A stretch of DNA of 64,000 nt from CAZAXU01 sp964489245 (GCA_964489245.1 CAZAXU010000001.1:1-64000), one strand, 5' to 3'. Positions 8,607 through 18,118 are shown, counted from the stretch's first letter. A program made the numbers and translations. The notes: generated by a model from the sequence alone, not told the origin.

Positions 8607-9006
8607 TTTTTTGTGTTTGAACATTGAACTTATAAGACAGCGGTTTATAAGTGCCGTCTTTTTGTTTGAGGCGTTTAATCACCATAATCTCATTGTCTGA
8701 AATCCAATCAACTGTTCCTACTTGTAGATAATCTTCCAAAATTATTTTTTGTTTTTTGTTGTCATAGACAAAAAACTGAACATCGGGTATAATCATATCC
8801 ATTTTTTTTTTCAGGTTGTGAAAAACTAATGAAAAGTCTTTATTGGCATTTGGCTTGACGGCATAACTCGTCCCCAACTTTTGAATTGCAATTTCTTTGA
8901 CAATTTCATCCGGATTAGTGATTATATTTTCAGACTTCTGTATGTCTTGCATATTACTGCAAGACATAAGTAGTCCGAATGAGATAATAAAAAATAAATA
9001 TTTCAT
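8599..9006 (-). CDS. Small lipoprotein of unknown function
   Basis: A 135-residue protein from the ATG at 9006. The signal peptide MKYLFFIISFGLLMSC ends in a lipobox Cys at about 16. The mature part has no domain I recognise; it alternates beta-strand-like segments with lysine-rich turns. It begins three bases after the stop of the BNR-repeat T9SS gene, so the two are very probably one transcript and the lipoprotein may serve the secreted protein. Confidence 0.7.
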   Translation of the reverse strand: MKYLFFIISFGLLMSCSNMQDIQKSENIITNPDEIVKEIAIQKLGTSYAVKPNANKDFSLVFHNLKKKMDMIIPDVQFFVYDNKKQKIILEDYLQVGTVDWISDNEIMVIKRLKQKDGTYKPLSYKFNVQTQKKE

Positions 9007-9009
9007 CAA

Positions 9010-10566
9010 TTATTGTTTAATAAATCTTTGCGTGTTCAGGTATCCTGAATCAGTAGTAAATAAGACAAAATAATTACCTGCAGGAAGGTTTAAATTTATA
9101 TTGACAGCATGTTTTCCAATCGGGTATTTTACTTTTTTTGAAGCAAAAAGTTCTTTTCCGTTTAAATCGTAAATTCTATATTGCAATTGAACATCTTTTT
9201 TTGTACTGATGCTGGTATGTAATGTGTTTTCAACCGGTTGCGGATAGATATTTGCCATAGAGATATCAGTAGATATGTTTGAATAAGAAATGACATTCAA
9301 GTGTGTTAAATCAATTTTTGCCATGTAAAGATTAACATCTCCGTTTCCTTCTCTACCATCAGCCCAAAAAACATAAGCCATATTATTGGTTGCTGTGATA
9401 TTTTGATAATCACCTACGCCAAAGTTGTTTCCTGAATGTAAGATTTTTGAGAAGTCTGTCAGAGCGGAATTTACTTTTACTTCTTGAAAAGTTTCTCCTC
9501 CATCGGATGAGACTCCTACATAAAAATCAGTTAATTTGCTTCCTTGCGGATGGTTTCTTCTGTCAAACCAACTTATGATGAGTTTGCCTTCGGGATTAAC
9601 AAAAATGCTTGAATAAAATTGTTGTGTTCCTGCAGATGCCGATGGATGAATGGGGCGAGGTGTTGACCATGTTTGTCCGTTATCATCGGAGTAAGTCAGA
9701 AAAATATCGAAGACAACATGTTGTCCTTGCTCTTCTGCGGTATATGCAAGATATAGGCGTCCGTCATGCGCTCCGCCGGAATTATCTATAGCCAAATATG
9801 CTGCAGGCTGAAAACGCATAGACACATCCGGAGCATGGAATAAATAACTTGGAAACGATGCAACTTCAACAGAACGGTCTAAGTGGGATCCGTTTTGTGA
9901 AAAAGCTTGTACATACAATCTATTAGGGTTAACAGCACTTAAGGTTGAAGTAAAAAGTGTTCCGTCTTTTTTAACGACGATACTTGGCAGCAGTTGTCCG
10001 TCGGTTATACTTACGTTATGTACTTTGTTATAAGCCTGTGTGTTACTGTCATAGTGTATTGTGTATAACTTGGCTTGATTTTCTACTAAAATCACATAGA
10101 TATTATCATAGTTTGCTGTGGAGGAAAAAGTATTAATGGCAGTCCAGGGTTTGTCGGTATTATCTTCTGCTATCATCATCACGTTTTGCCATGTGGCACC
10201 ACCATCTGTTGATTTTGCCAGTGCAGTGTCCACTTTGTGTGATGTATCCATGGTTATGTAGGTGAAAAATAAATCACCGTTGTTTGAAAAGGTCAGAACG
10301 GGATCTCCCGAGTTTCCGGTATGGCTGGAATCGACAATTCCTTTAAAATTACTTTCCTGCCATGTGTTGCCACCGTCAAATGTATAATAAATACTACTGT
10401 GGATTAGGTCAACATTGAAAATAGCCAAAACTATATTGTTTGGATTTGTGGGGTTAATTTTCACATCAAATTCTGCCTCGACATGATACTGTGAATTAAC
10501 TTGTACATCTTGTTGGGCTAATAAATAGAAAGGAATTAATAAGATGGTTAAAAAAAATTTTCTCAT
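9010..10566 (-). CDS. BNR/Asp-box (sialidase-like fold) protein with T9SS sorting tail
   Basis: A 518-residue exported protein with signal peptide MRKFFLTILLIPFYLLAQ. Four Asp-boxes of the form SxDxGxTW are visible (YTFDGGNTW, KSTDGGATW, YSDDNGQTW, SSDGGETF), the turns that mark the six-bladed sialidase/exo-alpha-sialidase propeller. The last 85 residues from NIYPQPVENTL are a type IX C-terminal sorting domain with a LPAGNYFVLF strand. I cannot confirm a full sialidase catalytic set (Arg triad, Asp, Tyr/Glu), so glycosidase activity is not claimed. Surface display or release is likely. Confidence 0.85.
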   Translation of the reverse strand: MRKFFLTILLIPFYLLAQQDVQVNSQYHVEAEFDVKINPTNPNNIVLAIFNVDLIHSSIYYTFDGGNTWQESNFKGIVDSSHTGNSGDPVLTFSNNGDLFFTYITMDTSHKVDTALAKSTDGGATWQNVMMIAEDNTDKPWTAINTFSSTANYDNIYVILVENQAKLYTIHYDSNTQAYNKVHNVSITDGQLLPSIVVKKDGTLFTSTLSAVNPNRLYVQAFSQNGSHLDRSVEVASFPSYLFHAPDVSMRFQPAAYLAIDNSGGAHDGRLYLAYTAEEQGQHVVFDIFLTYSDDNGQTWSTPRPIHPSASAGTQQFYSSIFVNPEGKLIISWFDRRNHPQGSKLTDFYVGVSSDGGETFQEVKVNSALTDFSKILHSGNNFGVGDYQNITATNNMAYVFWADGREGNGDVNLYMAKIDLTHLNVISYSNISTDISMANIYPQPVENTLHTSISTKKDVQLQYRIYDLNGKELFASKKVKYPIGKHAVNINLNLPAGNYFVLFTTDSGYLNTQRFIKQ

Positions 10567-10610
10567 AATTTTAGTTTTTAGGGTTATAAATAACTGTTGA
10601 TATAGTTCTT

Positions 10611-10637
10611 AACATGTAGGCTTGTATTTTACATGTT
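10611..10637. promoter_or_regulatory. Inverted repeat upstream of the BNR gene
   Basis: The arms AACATGTA (10611-10618) and TACATGTT (10630-10637) are perfect and separated by 11 bases, 45-70 bases upstream of the minus-strand gene start. It could be an operator or a structured leader; there is no further support. Confidence 0.3.
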
Positions 10638-10791
10638 GAAAAGCTTTTTTAATTATATTTTGTTTGTTCCCCTTTACTATTAGAGGTAATCACGATGCGA
10701 AATGAAGCAAAAATTAATCCAAACCGGCTCAGAAATTGTTAAAGTCGGGTATTAAATATTGTTAAACTTTTTTATGTAAGGAAAAAGATTA

Positions 10792-10823
10792 TTTGCCTAA
10801 TTTATTTGAAAACCGTAAGTTTG
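10792..10823 (+). promoter_or_regulatory. Promoter of the nucleoside permease gene
   Basis: TTTG at 10792-10795 and TAAGTTTG at 10816-10823 are 20 bases apart, a good match to the Bacteroidota sigma factor consensus; the ATG follows 19 bases later. Confidence 0.65.
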
Positions 10824-10842
10824 TTCGACAAAAAACTATGTT

Positions 10843-12096
10843 ATGAACGGAATAAAATTTAAACTCACGATACTTAATTTTTTAGAATTCTTTGTTTTTG
10901 GAACTTGGCTTTTGTCATTTGGGAAATATATGTTTGCTACATTGCATTTCACCGGAGGGCAAATAGGAAGCGTTTTCATGACATTAGGTTTTGCCTCTCT
11001 TATCATGCCGGGAATTTTTGGAATGATTGCCGATAGATATATCACACCAAACAAACTTTTTGCTTTATTGCATTTATTGGGAGCGGTCTTATTGTATTTT
11101 ATGGCACAACAACACGACTATAGCGGGCTCTGGTTGTTCACCTTACTATATCTGATGTTGTATATGCCGTCAATTGGTTTAGACAATACTGTTTCCTATT
11201 GTATTTTGGAGAGAAATAAATATGATGTAATTAAAGCCTTTCCTCCTATTAGAGTGTGGGGAACAATTGGTTTTATTTTAGCTACTTGGGTTACCGATTG
11301 GTTTGGTTGGGGACTTAATGTTAACCAATTTTATTTTGCCGCAGGAGCTTCGGTTGTATTAGGCTTATTTACATTTACATTGCCCGATTGTCCAATTGAT
11401 AAATCTGTAGAAAAGAAATCATTTGCACAAGCATTAGGTTTAGATGCATTTAAATTATTTTCAGAATATAAAATGGCCATATTTTTTATTTTTGCCATGC
11501 TTTTAGGTGCTGCCTTGCAAATTACAAATATGTTTGGCGAAGCTTATTTACATGATTTTAAAGAAGTAAAAGAATATGTCGATACATTCATAGTTGAATA
11601 TAATGGTTTTGTAATGTCATTATCACAAATTTCGGAAACACTTTTCATTATAACAATTCCTTTCTTTTTAAAACGCTATGGTATTAAAAAAGTTATGCTA
11701 ATGAGTATGTTTGCTTGGGTATTACGTTTTGGATTGTTTGGCGTTGGTAGTCCTGTTGGATTTGGTGCAGTTGCGCTAATACTTTCAATGATTGTTTATG
11801 GTATGGCATTTGATTTTTTCAATATCTCAGGTTCGTTATTTGTAGAGCAAGAGGCTGATCAAAAAATTAGAGCATCAGCACAAGGTTTGTTTATTATGAT
11901 GACAAACGGTTTTGGTGCTATTATTGGTGCTTATGGAAGTGGTGTTGTTATAGATATGTTTACCAAAGATGGCGTAAAGGATTGGCATACCATTTGGTTA
12001 GTATTTGCCGTTTATGCATTAGTCGTCGCTATTTTATTTGCCATAATGTTTAAATATAAACACGAACCTGAAAAATTAGGAGAAATCAAACATTAA
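10843..12096 (+). CDS. Nucleoside:H+ symporter family MFS permease (NupG-like)
   Basis: A 417-residue polytopic membrane protein with about twelve hydrophobic segments, beginning LTILNFLEFFVFGTWLLSFG. This opening and the GMIADRYI loop are typical of the LacY-related NupG/XapB nucleoside permeases found in Bacteroidota. It would import nucleosides into the cytoplasm with protons. The pseudouridine salvage operon 48 kb away could use such substrates, but there is no direct link. The gene has its own promoter and is followed at 48 bases by yebC, perhaps by read-through. Confidence 0.85.
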   Translation: MNGIKFKLTILNFLEFFVFGTWLLSFGKYMFATLHFTGGQIGSVFMTLGFASLIMPGIFGMIADRYITPNKLFALLHLLGAVLLYFMAQQHDYSGLWLFTLLYLMLYMPSIGLDNTVSYCILERNKYDVIKAFPPIRVWGTIGFILATWVTDWFGWGLNVNQFYFAAGASVVLGLFTFTLPDCPIDKSVEKKSFAQALGLDAFKLFSEYKMAIFFIFAMLLGAALQITNMFGEAYLHDFKEVKEYVDTFIVEYNGFVMSLSQISETLFIITIPFFLKRYGIKKVMLMSMFAWVLRFGLFGVGSPVGFGAVALILSMIVYGMAFDFFNISGSLFVEQEADQKIRASAQGLFIMMTNGFGAIIGAYGSGVVIDMFTKDGVKDWHTIWLVFAVYALVVAILFAIMFKYKHEPEKLGEIKH

Positions 12097-12144
12097 ATTA
12101 TTTTTTTTGAAATATTTTATTTTAAACATTGAACAAAATTAATT

Positions 12145-12867
12145 ATGGGAAGAGCATTTGAATTTAGAAAAGCGAGAAAATTTAAAAGATGGGCAGCTAT
12201 GTCCAAAATTTTTACTCGCTTAGGGAAAGATATTGTTATGGCGGTGAAAGAAGGAGGTCCTGATCCGGATACAAATTCAAAACTTAGAGCGGTTATACAA
12301 AATGCCAAGGCTGCCAATATGCCTAAAGATAATATTGAAAGGGCAATTAAAAAAGCAACAGATAAAGACACATCCAATTATAAGGAAGTTTTGTTTGAGG
12401 GCTATGCACCGCACGGCATTGCCATTTTGGTTGAAACAGCTACAGATAATAACAACAGAACAGTAGGAAATATAAGAAGCTATTTCAATAAATTAAACGG
12501 CACGTTTGGCACTTCCGGATCTGTAATTTTTATGTTTGATCATATTTGTAATTTCAGAATAAAAACAGATACGGTTGGCATGGATTTGGAGGAACTGGAA
12601 TTGGAGTTGATTGATTTTGACGTAGAAGAAATTTTTGAAGATGAAGATGGTATTTTGGTCTATGCGCCTTTCAATCAATATGGAAATATCCAAAAATATT
12701 TAGAAGAAAATAAGATGGAAATTCTTTCTTCCGGTGCAGAATATATTCCACAAGTGACCAAAAAATTATCTCCGGAACAACAAGAGGATGTAGAAAAGTT
12801 GCTTGAAAAAATAGAGGAAGACGAAGATACTCAAAATGTTTACCACACTTTGGATATGAATGAATAG
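12145..12867 (+). CDS. yebC: YebC/PmpR family protein
   Basis: A 240-residue protein of normal family length. The conserved N-terminal block is plain: MGRAFEFRKARKFKR, then SKIFTRLGKDI, EGGPDPDTNSKLR, and ANMPKDNIERAIKK, followed by the GYAPHGIAILVE strand. YebC proteins act in the cytoplasm; some were described as DNA-binding regulators, and recent work ties members of the family to relief of ribosome stalling. Which applies here cannot be said. It ends 1 base before the convergent tag gene with no terminator between. Confidence 0.95.
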   Translation: MGRAFEFRKARKFKRWAAMSKIFTRLGKDIVMAVKEGGPDPDTNSKLRAVIQNAKAANMPKDNIERAIKKATDKDTSNYKEVLFEGYAPHGIAILVETATDNNNRTVGNIRSYFNKLNGTFGTSGSVIFMFDHICNFRIKTDTVGMDLEELELELIDFDVEEIFEDEDGILVYAPFNQYGNIQKYLEENKMEILSSGAEYIPQVTKKLSPEQQEDVEKLLEKIEEDEDTQNVYHTLDMNE

Positions 12868-12868
12868 G

Positions 12869-13438
12869 CTATTTATTCAGTTCATGATATCTGAAACAAC
12901 CTGTGATGTGATCGTTCACCATTCCGGTGGCTTGCATATGTGCGTAGGTTACGGTTGATCCTACAAATTTGAATCCGCGATTTTTTAAATCCTTAGAAAT
13001 TTTATCTGAAAGTCTTGTTTTTGCCGGAACATCTTCATCTTTTTCCCAATGATTGATAATGGGTTTATGATTTGTAAAAGCCCAGATATAGTTTGAAAAT
13101 GAGCCGAACTCTTTTTGAATTTCAATAAATGCTCGGGCATTGGAAATCGTAGCTTTTATCTTCAATTTGTTTCTTATGATGCCTGCATCTTCAAGTAACT
13201 TGTCAATCTTATTTTGATTATAATTGGCAATTTTTTTATAGTCAAAATAATCAAAAGCCTTTCTGAAGTTTTCTCTTTTTCTCAGAACAGTAATCCAACT
13301 TAATCCGGCTTGGAAAGTTTCTAAAATCAAGAATTCAAATAGTTTATGATCGTCAAAAACAGGAGTTCCCCATTCTTTGTCATGATATTCGATGTATAAA
13401 GAATCTTTTCCGGGCCATTGACAACGACATTTTTTCAT
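12869..13438 (-). CDS. tag: DNA-3-methyladenine glycosylase I
   Basis: A 189-residue base-excision repair enzyme that removes 3-methyladenine from alkylated DNA. The zinc-binding set of the Tag family is visible: C4 (MKKC), H19 (EYHDKEWG), H177 and C181 (DHITGC). The helix-hairpin-helix region GLSWITVLRKRENFRKAF is intact and carries the family Glu. The length is typical. It is convergent with yebC, separated by a single base. Confidence 0.95.
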   Translation of the reverse strand: MKKCRCQWPGKDSLYIEYHDKEWGTPVFDDHKLFEFLILETFQAGLSWITVLRKRENFRKAFDYFDYKKIANYNQNKIDKLLEDAGIIRNKLKIKATISNARAFIEIQKEFGSFSNYIWAFTNHKPIINHWEKDEDVPAKTRLSDKISKDLKNRGFKFVGSTVTYAHMQATGMVNDHITGCFRYHELNK

Positions 13439-13545
13439 CGGATGAACTTTTTTGTAAAAATACGGATATTTTTATGGGTTTTTTGGTGTGTGAGAAAAAA
13501 TTAATTACACCAAATTATACATAATGATAAAACAGGAACGTTATG

Positions 13546-13600
13546 AGATACAAAAACTGTTGACAAATGTTGATTTATAAAAGGTATAAATTTTGTATCT
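13546..13600. promoter_or_regulatory. Inverted repeat in the leader of the polysaccharide locus
   Basis: The perfect 10-base arms AGATACAAAA (13546-13555) and TTTTGTATCT (13591-13600) flank a 35-base AT-rich segment, 43 bases before the first gene of the polysaccharide locus. The spacing would suit a dimeric regulator or a transcript stem. No antiterminator gene of the UpxY type is visible nearby. Confidence 0.4.
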
Positions 13601-13642
13601 TGCTGGTCTTAAATTGTAGTAGTATCTAAATAATCAAAGGTT

Positions 13643-14839
13643 TTGGCAAAAGATTTTTTAAACAAAAAATATATTTTATATGGGAGTTCAATTATTTTTG
13701 TCAGAACACTTGAAATGTTGGTATTATTCTTTGCGGCTCATTATTTGGATAAGGAAAATTACGGAAGTTTAGAATATTACAAAAAGGTAATAGAGGTCGG
13801 TGCATCATTTTTGTCTTTTGGTTTCCCTGCCCTAATTTTGAGTTATACGCGTGGAGAAAATAGTAAAAAGTATTTTTATTATTTGTCTTTGTTTTTTGTT
13901 TTGTTGTTGTCATTTGCTCTTTTTCCAATACTTTATCATTATCGTCTACAGTTTTTATTGATTCCTTTATTATTTTATGCCATATTCTTTACAGGAGGAA
14001 TTACACAAAGTTATTTATTGGTTCAGTGGGGCAGTAACAAAGTATCGTTTTATAAAATGCTGATTTCTTTGGGATTTTATTTACTTGTTGCGGTACAGGT
14101 TTATTATTATCATGTTTCGGCTTTTGCGTTTGTTTATCCTTCATATTTTTTACTTCCTCCGATGCTTATAGGTGTGGGATATTTGTATAAACAGCAAAAA
14201 ATTGTAGTGCGTAAGCTAAAACAATATGGAAGATTGTTTTATCGGCTATTGGCAAGTTCTTTTACTTTGGTGGTTAGCAATTTTGCTAATTTAATGTTTT
14301 TATATACCGATATTTTTATAATCAAGCTGTTGTCTGACCAAGCCAACACAGATATTGCCAACTATAGTTTTTCATTGAATATTGCCAATGCATTAATGTT
14401 AATTCCTTTTACTTTAGTACAAGTGAATATAGAAAAACTAAAAAAATCCTCGTCAGTAATTAAGAAGTTAAATAAGAAAATAACACTCTTGTTAATCTTA
14501 ACTGCTTTATTTTTGTTGGTTTTTTATAAACTTATTGTTTTATATTTTTTAAAAAAATATGCTCATACTTATATTTTATTCATTATTATTACAGTAGCAA
14601 AGGCTTTTCAAGCTATGTCACCTCTTTATGGTACGTATATGGTTATTAAAAAAAGATTTAGAAAAAATTTATGGATAAATTTAATAATGTTATTTTTAAA
14701 TTTTATTTTAAGCTATGTTTTATATCATAAATTTAGACTATATGGAGTTGCAGTTGCGAGTGCTTTGAGTTTAATGGTTAGATATATTATTCTCGTTAGA
14801 TTTGTAAAAAGAATAGAGAATAAAAACAGACATCTGTAA
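13643..14839 (+). CDS. Polysaccharide flippase (Wzx/MATE-like)
   Basis: A 398-residue integral membrane protein with about twelve hydrophobic segments and the opening FLNKKYILYGSSIIFVRTLEMLVLFFAAHYLDKENYGSLEYY, typical of the polysaccharide biosynthesis/flippase family. It would flip the undecaprenyl-linked repeat unit across the inner membrane. The start is a TTG with AAAGG six bases upstream; the first in-frame ATG would cut into the first membrane segment. It is the first gene of a same-strand locus that runs to 26422. Confidence 0.82.
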   Translation: MAKDFLNKKYILYGSSIIFVRTLEMLVLFFAAHYLDKENYGSLEYYKKVIEVGASFLSFGFPALILSYTRGENSKKYFYYLSLFFVLLLSFALFPILYHYRLQFLLIPLLFYAIFFTGGITQSYLLVQWGSNKVSFYKMLISLGFYLLVAVQVYYYHVSAFAFVYPSYFLLPPMLIGVGYLYKQQKIVVRKLKQYGRLFYRLLASSFTLVVSNFANLMFLYTDIFIIKLLSDQANTDIANYSFSLNIANALMLIPFTLVQVNIEKLKKSSSVIKKLNKKITLLLILTALFLLVFYKLIVLYFLKKYAHTYILFIIITVAKAFQAMSPLYGTYMVIKKRFRKNLWINLIMLFLNFILSYVLYHKFRLYGVAVASALSLMVRYIILVRFVKRIENKNRHL

Positions 14840-14917
14840 TGTATGCTTATGTTAGATTGATTAGAGTATTTGTGTTCGACAATAAGTGTGATGAATAAAT
14901 AATAATTAGAATAAATA

Positions 14918-16138
14918 ATGTCATTTATAATTGTACGAAAATCCTTATCAAATTTTTATGTTTTAATACCCTTCTTGTTGGTATTCGTGGGGGCTATTTT
15001 TTTAAAAATTCACCATCCAACGGGTTCTATTTTAAAAATATCGGCTTTTGTCTATATGATTGTTTATGTTATTAGCCATCAAAAAATCAATAAAAATCAG
15101 TTGGGTATGACACTTTTGTTTTTGCCTTTACTAACTTATGGAGTATTACATTCTTTTAACCTGATGGCGGGTATTGAAGATGGATTGCGTTATTTATTTC
15201 CTATTGTTTCCTTGTTTTATGGATATAGTATTAGAAAGTATTTAGATATAGTTGTGAAGTTTATTATTTTTTTTGTAGCAATTAATTTTTTTATTCAAGT
15301 TATTAACTATATCAATTGGTTTGAGGGCGTTAGACAGTGGTTTTATCCGGTGACTGTGAATGGAGAGTGGTATTTTAATCAAGCTGCAGGCATTTTGAGA
15401 GCATCCGGTTTAGTGGTGTATTTTTGTTTTTTTGGCTATATGAATATGATTGCTTATTTCATTATAAAAAAGTATTATTTTGGAAAATTTAAAAAAATAT
15501 TATTAGGCATATCTCTTGCCATGTTACTGGCAAGTCTTTCCTACAAAACAATTATTTCATTTATTGTTGTGCTGGGATTCTATCATTATAAAAAAATACT
15601 TAATATTTTTACGGGATTGGTGGTACTAATTATAGGTGTTTTTATGATGTATCCTATACAAATGAAGCAGTTTGCAAGCAGTTTGCTATATCGATTCAAT
15701 TCCTATATATTGATGAAAACCCCCACGGTAAGATCTGAGACTTATATGTTAATGTGGAGAGATATTCTCAGCTTTGACTTATTTGGACATGGAGTAGGAG
15801 CGTTTGGAGGCCCCGCATCGCTAAAGTATAATTCTCCTTATTACGCAGAAGTTAATTTTACATGGCCTGATACTTTTTGGATGAAAATGACAACTGTAGA
15901 TACTTTTCCTCCCCATGTTTTTATAGAGCTGGGAATTGTTGGGGGGCTGTTGTTTTTTTTAGTCTTGATTGTTCCTTTGATTAAGAAAAAAGTGAACGCA
16001 ATGATTCTAATAATTTATTTTACTTTATTTTTTGATATGCTATTTACATTCTCATTAGCTAGTTTAGAATATATGATGTTTTCCTTGGTTTTAATCTACC
16101 CAATTTGTTTTTATAAAAGTTATGAGGGGAAAAGTTAA
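14918..16138 (+). CDS. O-antigen polymerase/ligase-like membrane protein (first)
   Basis: A 406-residue protein with ten or more hydrophobic segments and a large loop (about residues 225-320) containing FGHGVGAFGGPASL and PHVFIELGIVGG. That combination is the pattern of the Wzy/WaaL family, which joins lipid-linked sugar repeats into a polymer or onto an acceptor at the periplasmic face. Polymerase and ligase cannot be told apart by sequence. It overlaps the next gene by 17 bases. Confidence 0.75.
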   Translation: MSFIIVRKSLSNFYVLIPFLLVFVGAIFLKIHHPTGSILKISAFVYMIVYVISHQKINKNQLGMTLLFLPLLTYGVLHSFNLMAGIEDGLRYLFPIVSLFYGYSIRKYLDIVVKFIIFFVAINFFIQVINYINWFEGVRQWFYPVTVNGEWYFNQAAGILRASGLVVYFCFFGYMNMIAYFIIKKYYFGKFKKILLGISLAMLLASLSYKTIISFIVVLGFYHYKKILNIFTGLVVLIIGVFMMYPIQMKQFASSLLYRFNSYILMKTPTVRSETYMLMWRDILSFDLFGHGVGAFGGPASLKYNSPYYAEVNFTWPDTFWMKMTTVDTFPPHVFIELGIVGGLLFFLVLIVPLIKKKVNAMILIIYFTLFFDMLFTFSLASLEYMMFSLVLIYPICFYKSYEGKS

Positions 16139-17165
16139 AATATTATTCTTTGCGAATTTTCCCACAAAAGATGTTAGATCTATTGGGGGTGCCGCCACTT
16201 TATCTAAAAGAATTTACGATTTTATAAAAAAAGATTCGAATCTGGATGTAGAACATGTTCAGATAAGAAAGTTCTGGAAATCAAAGTATCAAATTATAGA
16301 TTATGTTATTTGGATTTTTCGCTTTCCGTTCATGATAAGAGGATATGATATAATAAGTTTTCATACTACAAGAGATTTTCATGTATCGGTTGCCCCGTTT
16401 CTTTGGATTTGGGCAAAATTGTTTAATAAAAAAATTGTTTACCATTTATTTGGAGGAGGTTTTCATGTGCAATATCAACGTTTACCAAAATTTTATAGAT
16501 TTATTTTAAGAACAACAATTTTAAATTCTGATGTATTTGTTCTAGAAACAAAACAATTGGTTAATTACTTTGAGGCAATTGGACTGAAAAATATTATATG
16601 GTTGCCCAATTCACGTAAATCTATTCCAAATTTTTCGAAGGAAAAAAAATTTAAAAAAAAGTTCGTTTTTATATCTCGAATTGTTCCGGATAAAGGAATT
16701 CCTGAAATTATTGAGGCGGCTTCTCAATTGCCGGATGACTATCAGATCGATGTTTTCGGTCCTATAGATAAAAATTATTATAAGACAAATCCATTTATTA
16801 ACACACGAGTTAATTATAAAGGAATTTTACATCATGATAAAGTTATTGAAACATTAGATGAATATGATATATTATTAATGCCAACATATATTGACAGAGA
16901 AGGCTATCCGGGTATTATTATTGAGGCGTTAAGCATTGGAGTCCCGGTCATTACAACAGATTGTTGTGTGATGAATGAGATGATTACACATGAGTATAAC
17001 GGCTTGTTGATTAAAAAAAGAAGTGCCAAAGCATTAGAAGACGGAATAAAATTTTTTAATGAAAAGAATTATGCAGTTTATAAAAAAAACGCATTAAGTA
17101 GTTTTGACAATTTCAATAGCGAGAATGTTTTTAAAAAACTCATAAATGCTTATTTCACAGTATGA
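16122..17165 (+). CDS. GT4-type glycosyltransferase
   Basis: A 347-residue GT-B glycosyltransferase. The C-terminal half has the expected KFVFISRIVPDKGIPEIIEAA segment and the nucleotide-sugar motif EGYPGIIIEALSIGVPVITTDC. It works on the cytoplasmic side, adding a sugar to the lipid-linked repeat unit. The donor is unknown. It overlaps both neighbours (17 bases upstream; 4 bases, ATGA, downstream), so it is firmly part of the operon. Confidence 0.88.
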   Translation: MRGKVKILFFANFPTKDVRSIGGAATLSKRIYDFIKKDSNLDVEHVQIRKFWKSKYQIIDYVIWIFRFPFMIRGYDIISFHTTRDFHVSVAPFLWIWAKLFNKKIVYHLFGGGFHVQYQRLPKFYRFILRTTILNSDVFVLETKQLVNYFEAIGLKNIIWLPNSRKSIPNFSKEKKFKKKFVFISRIVPDKGIPEIIEAASQLPDDYQIDVFGPIDKNYYKTNPFINTRVNYKGILHHDKVIETLDEYDILLMPTYIDREGYPGIIIEALSIGVPVITTDCCVMNEMITHEYNGLLIKKRSAKALEDGIKFFNEKNYAVYKKNALSSFDNFNSENVFKKLINAYFTV

Positions 17166-18118
17166 ATGAAAAAAAAATAAAGATATTTCCATCAGACAAA
17201 AATATTTGGATTTCCCTGCTTATCTTAGTGGTGATTTATAATTTATTTTTTATTATTGATTTAAAAAAAGAATTTCATCAATTTCAATATGATTGGACTC
17301 AAGTCAAAGAAATAAAAAGAGATAGTATAAAAATTTTGGAAATTTCAAAAGACTATCTAAAAATCAAAACAATATCAAGTTTTTCTCCTGATGCCAAATA
17401 TACTTATTTATTGGAAGATGGCAACAATAGATATTATTTTAGATTTGAATATAGGGTAAAAAGAAGTAATATTATCTCTTTTTATGATGTAAATTGGATT
17501 AAAGGTATACCTTTCAATGTTCAAAAATACTATACCGTGAATACGTTAGTTATTCCCAGAAGACAAGAAGGCAAATATAAAATATTGACCGTTGGAGACG
17601 AATTATTTTGTAGAGGGCATGCAGAGGAATTCAGAAAGAATCTTTCAAAAAAATCATCTGTAATTTTTATAGGGCAGAACAGAGATGTATATAATTTTCC
17701 TCATTTGGCGTTTGATAAAAATAGTTCGTCTCATATTTTGAATAGTTTGTCCAATAGTAAAGCAGATGGTTATATTTTATTTTTTAAATGGCATAAAAAT
17801 AAAGAAAGTTGGGAGCAGTTTAAAGAAAATTTAGAAAAAATAAACAAAATAATTATTAAAAAACACCCCAAACATTTTTTTTGGATAACATTATTGTTTA
17901 CTGGAAACAAGGAGACAGATGATATTTATGCTAAAATAAATAAATTGATTTACGGTCTGTCAGGAGATGTAGCAAAAATTATTGATAGTAATTTAATTTT
18001 AGGCACATCGTCTAAAAAAAAGTATTATGATGTGGATGGCAACCTCAGCAAAAGTGCGTATATTCTTTTGAGCAATGAAATAGCAAAGAAAATAAATGAT
18101 AGATATGAAATTAAATAA
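17162..18118 (+). CDS. Single-pass membrane protein, degenerate SGNH-like domain (tentative)
   Basis: A 318-residue protein with one N-terminal membrane segment (about 13-32) and an extracytoplasmic domain. From about residue 140 it resembles an SGNH/GDSL hydrolase in layout: a KILTVGDELF block where GDS would be (G145-D146-E147) and a C-terminal DVDGNLSKSAYILLSNEIAKKI helix where the DxxH block would be. The catalytic Ser and His are not at those places, so it is either inactive or not of this family. In such loci SGNH proteins add or remove acyl groups on sugars. I do not assign a function. Confidence 0.5.
   Translation: MNEKKIKIFPSDKNIWISLLILVVIYNLFFIIDLKKEFHQFQYDWTQVKEIKRDSIKILEISKDYLKIKTISSFSPDAKYTYLLEDGNNRYYFRFEYRVKRSNIISFYDVNWIKGIPFNVQKYYTVNTLVIPRRQEGKYKILTVGDELFCRGHAEEFRKNLSKKSSVIFIGQNRDVYNFPHLAFDKNSSSHILNSLSNSKADGYILFFKWHKNKESWEQFKENLEKINKIIIKKHPKHFFWITLLFTGNKETDDIYAKINKLIYGLSGDVAKIIDSNLILGTSSKKKYYDVDGNLSKSAYILLSNEIAKKINDRYEIK

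Noticed and set aside
13585..13600. TTGACA-like and TATAAA-like sigma70 boxes before the flippase gene
   Set aside because: Spacing is about 19 bases and the Bacteroidota sigma factor uses a different consensus; AT-rich sequence yields such matches by chance.
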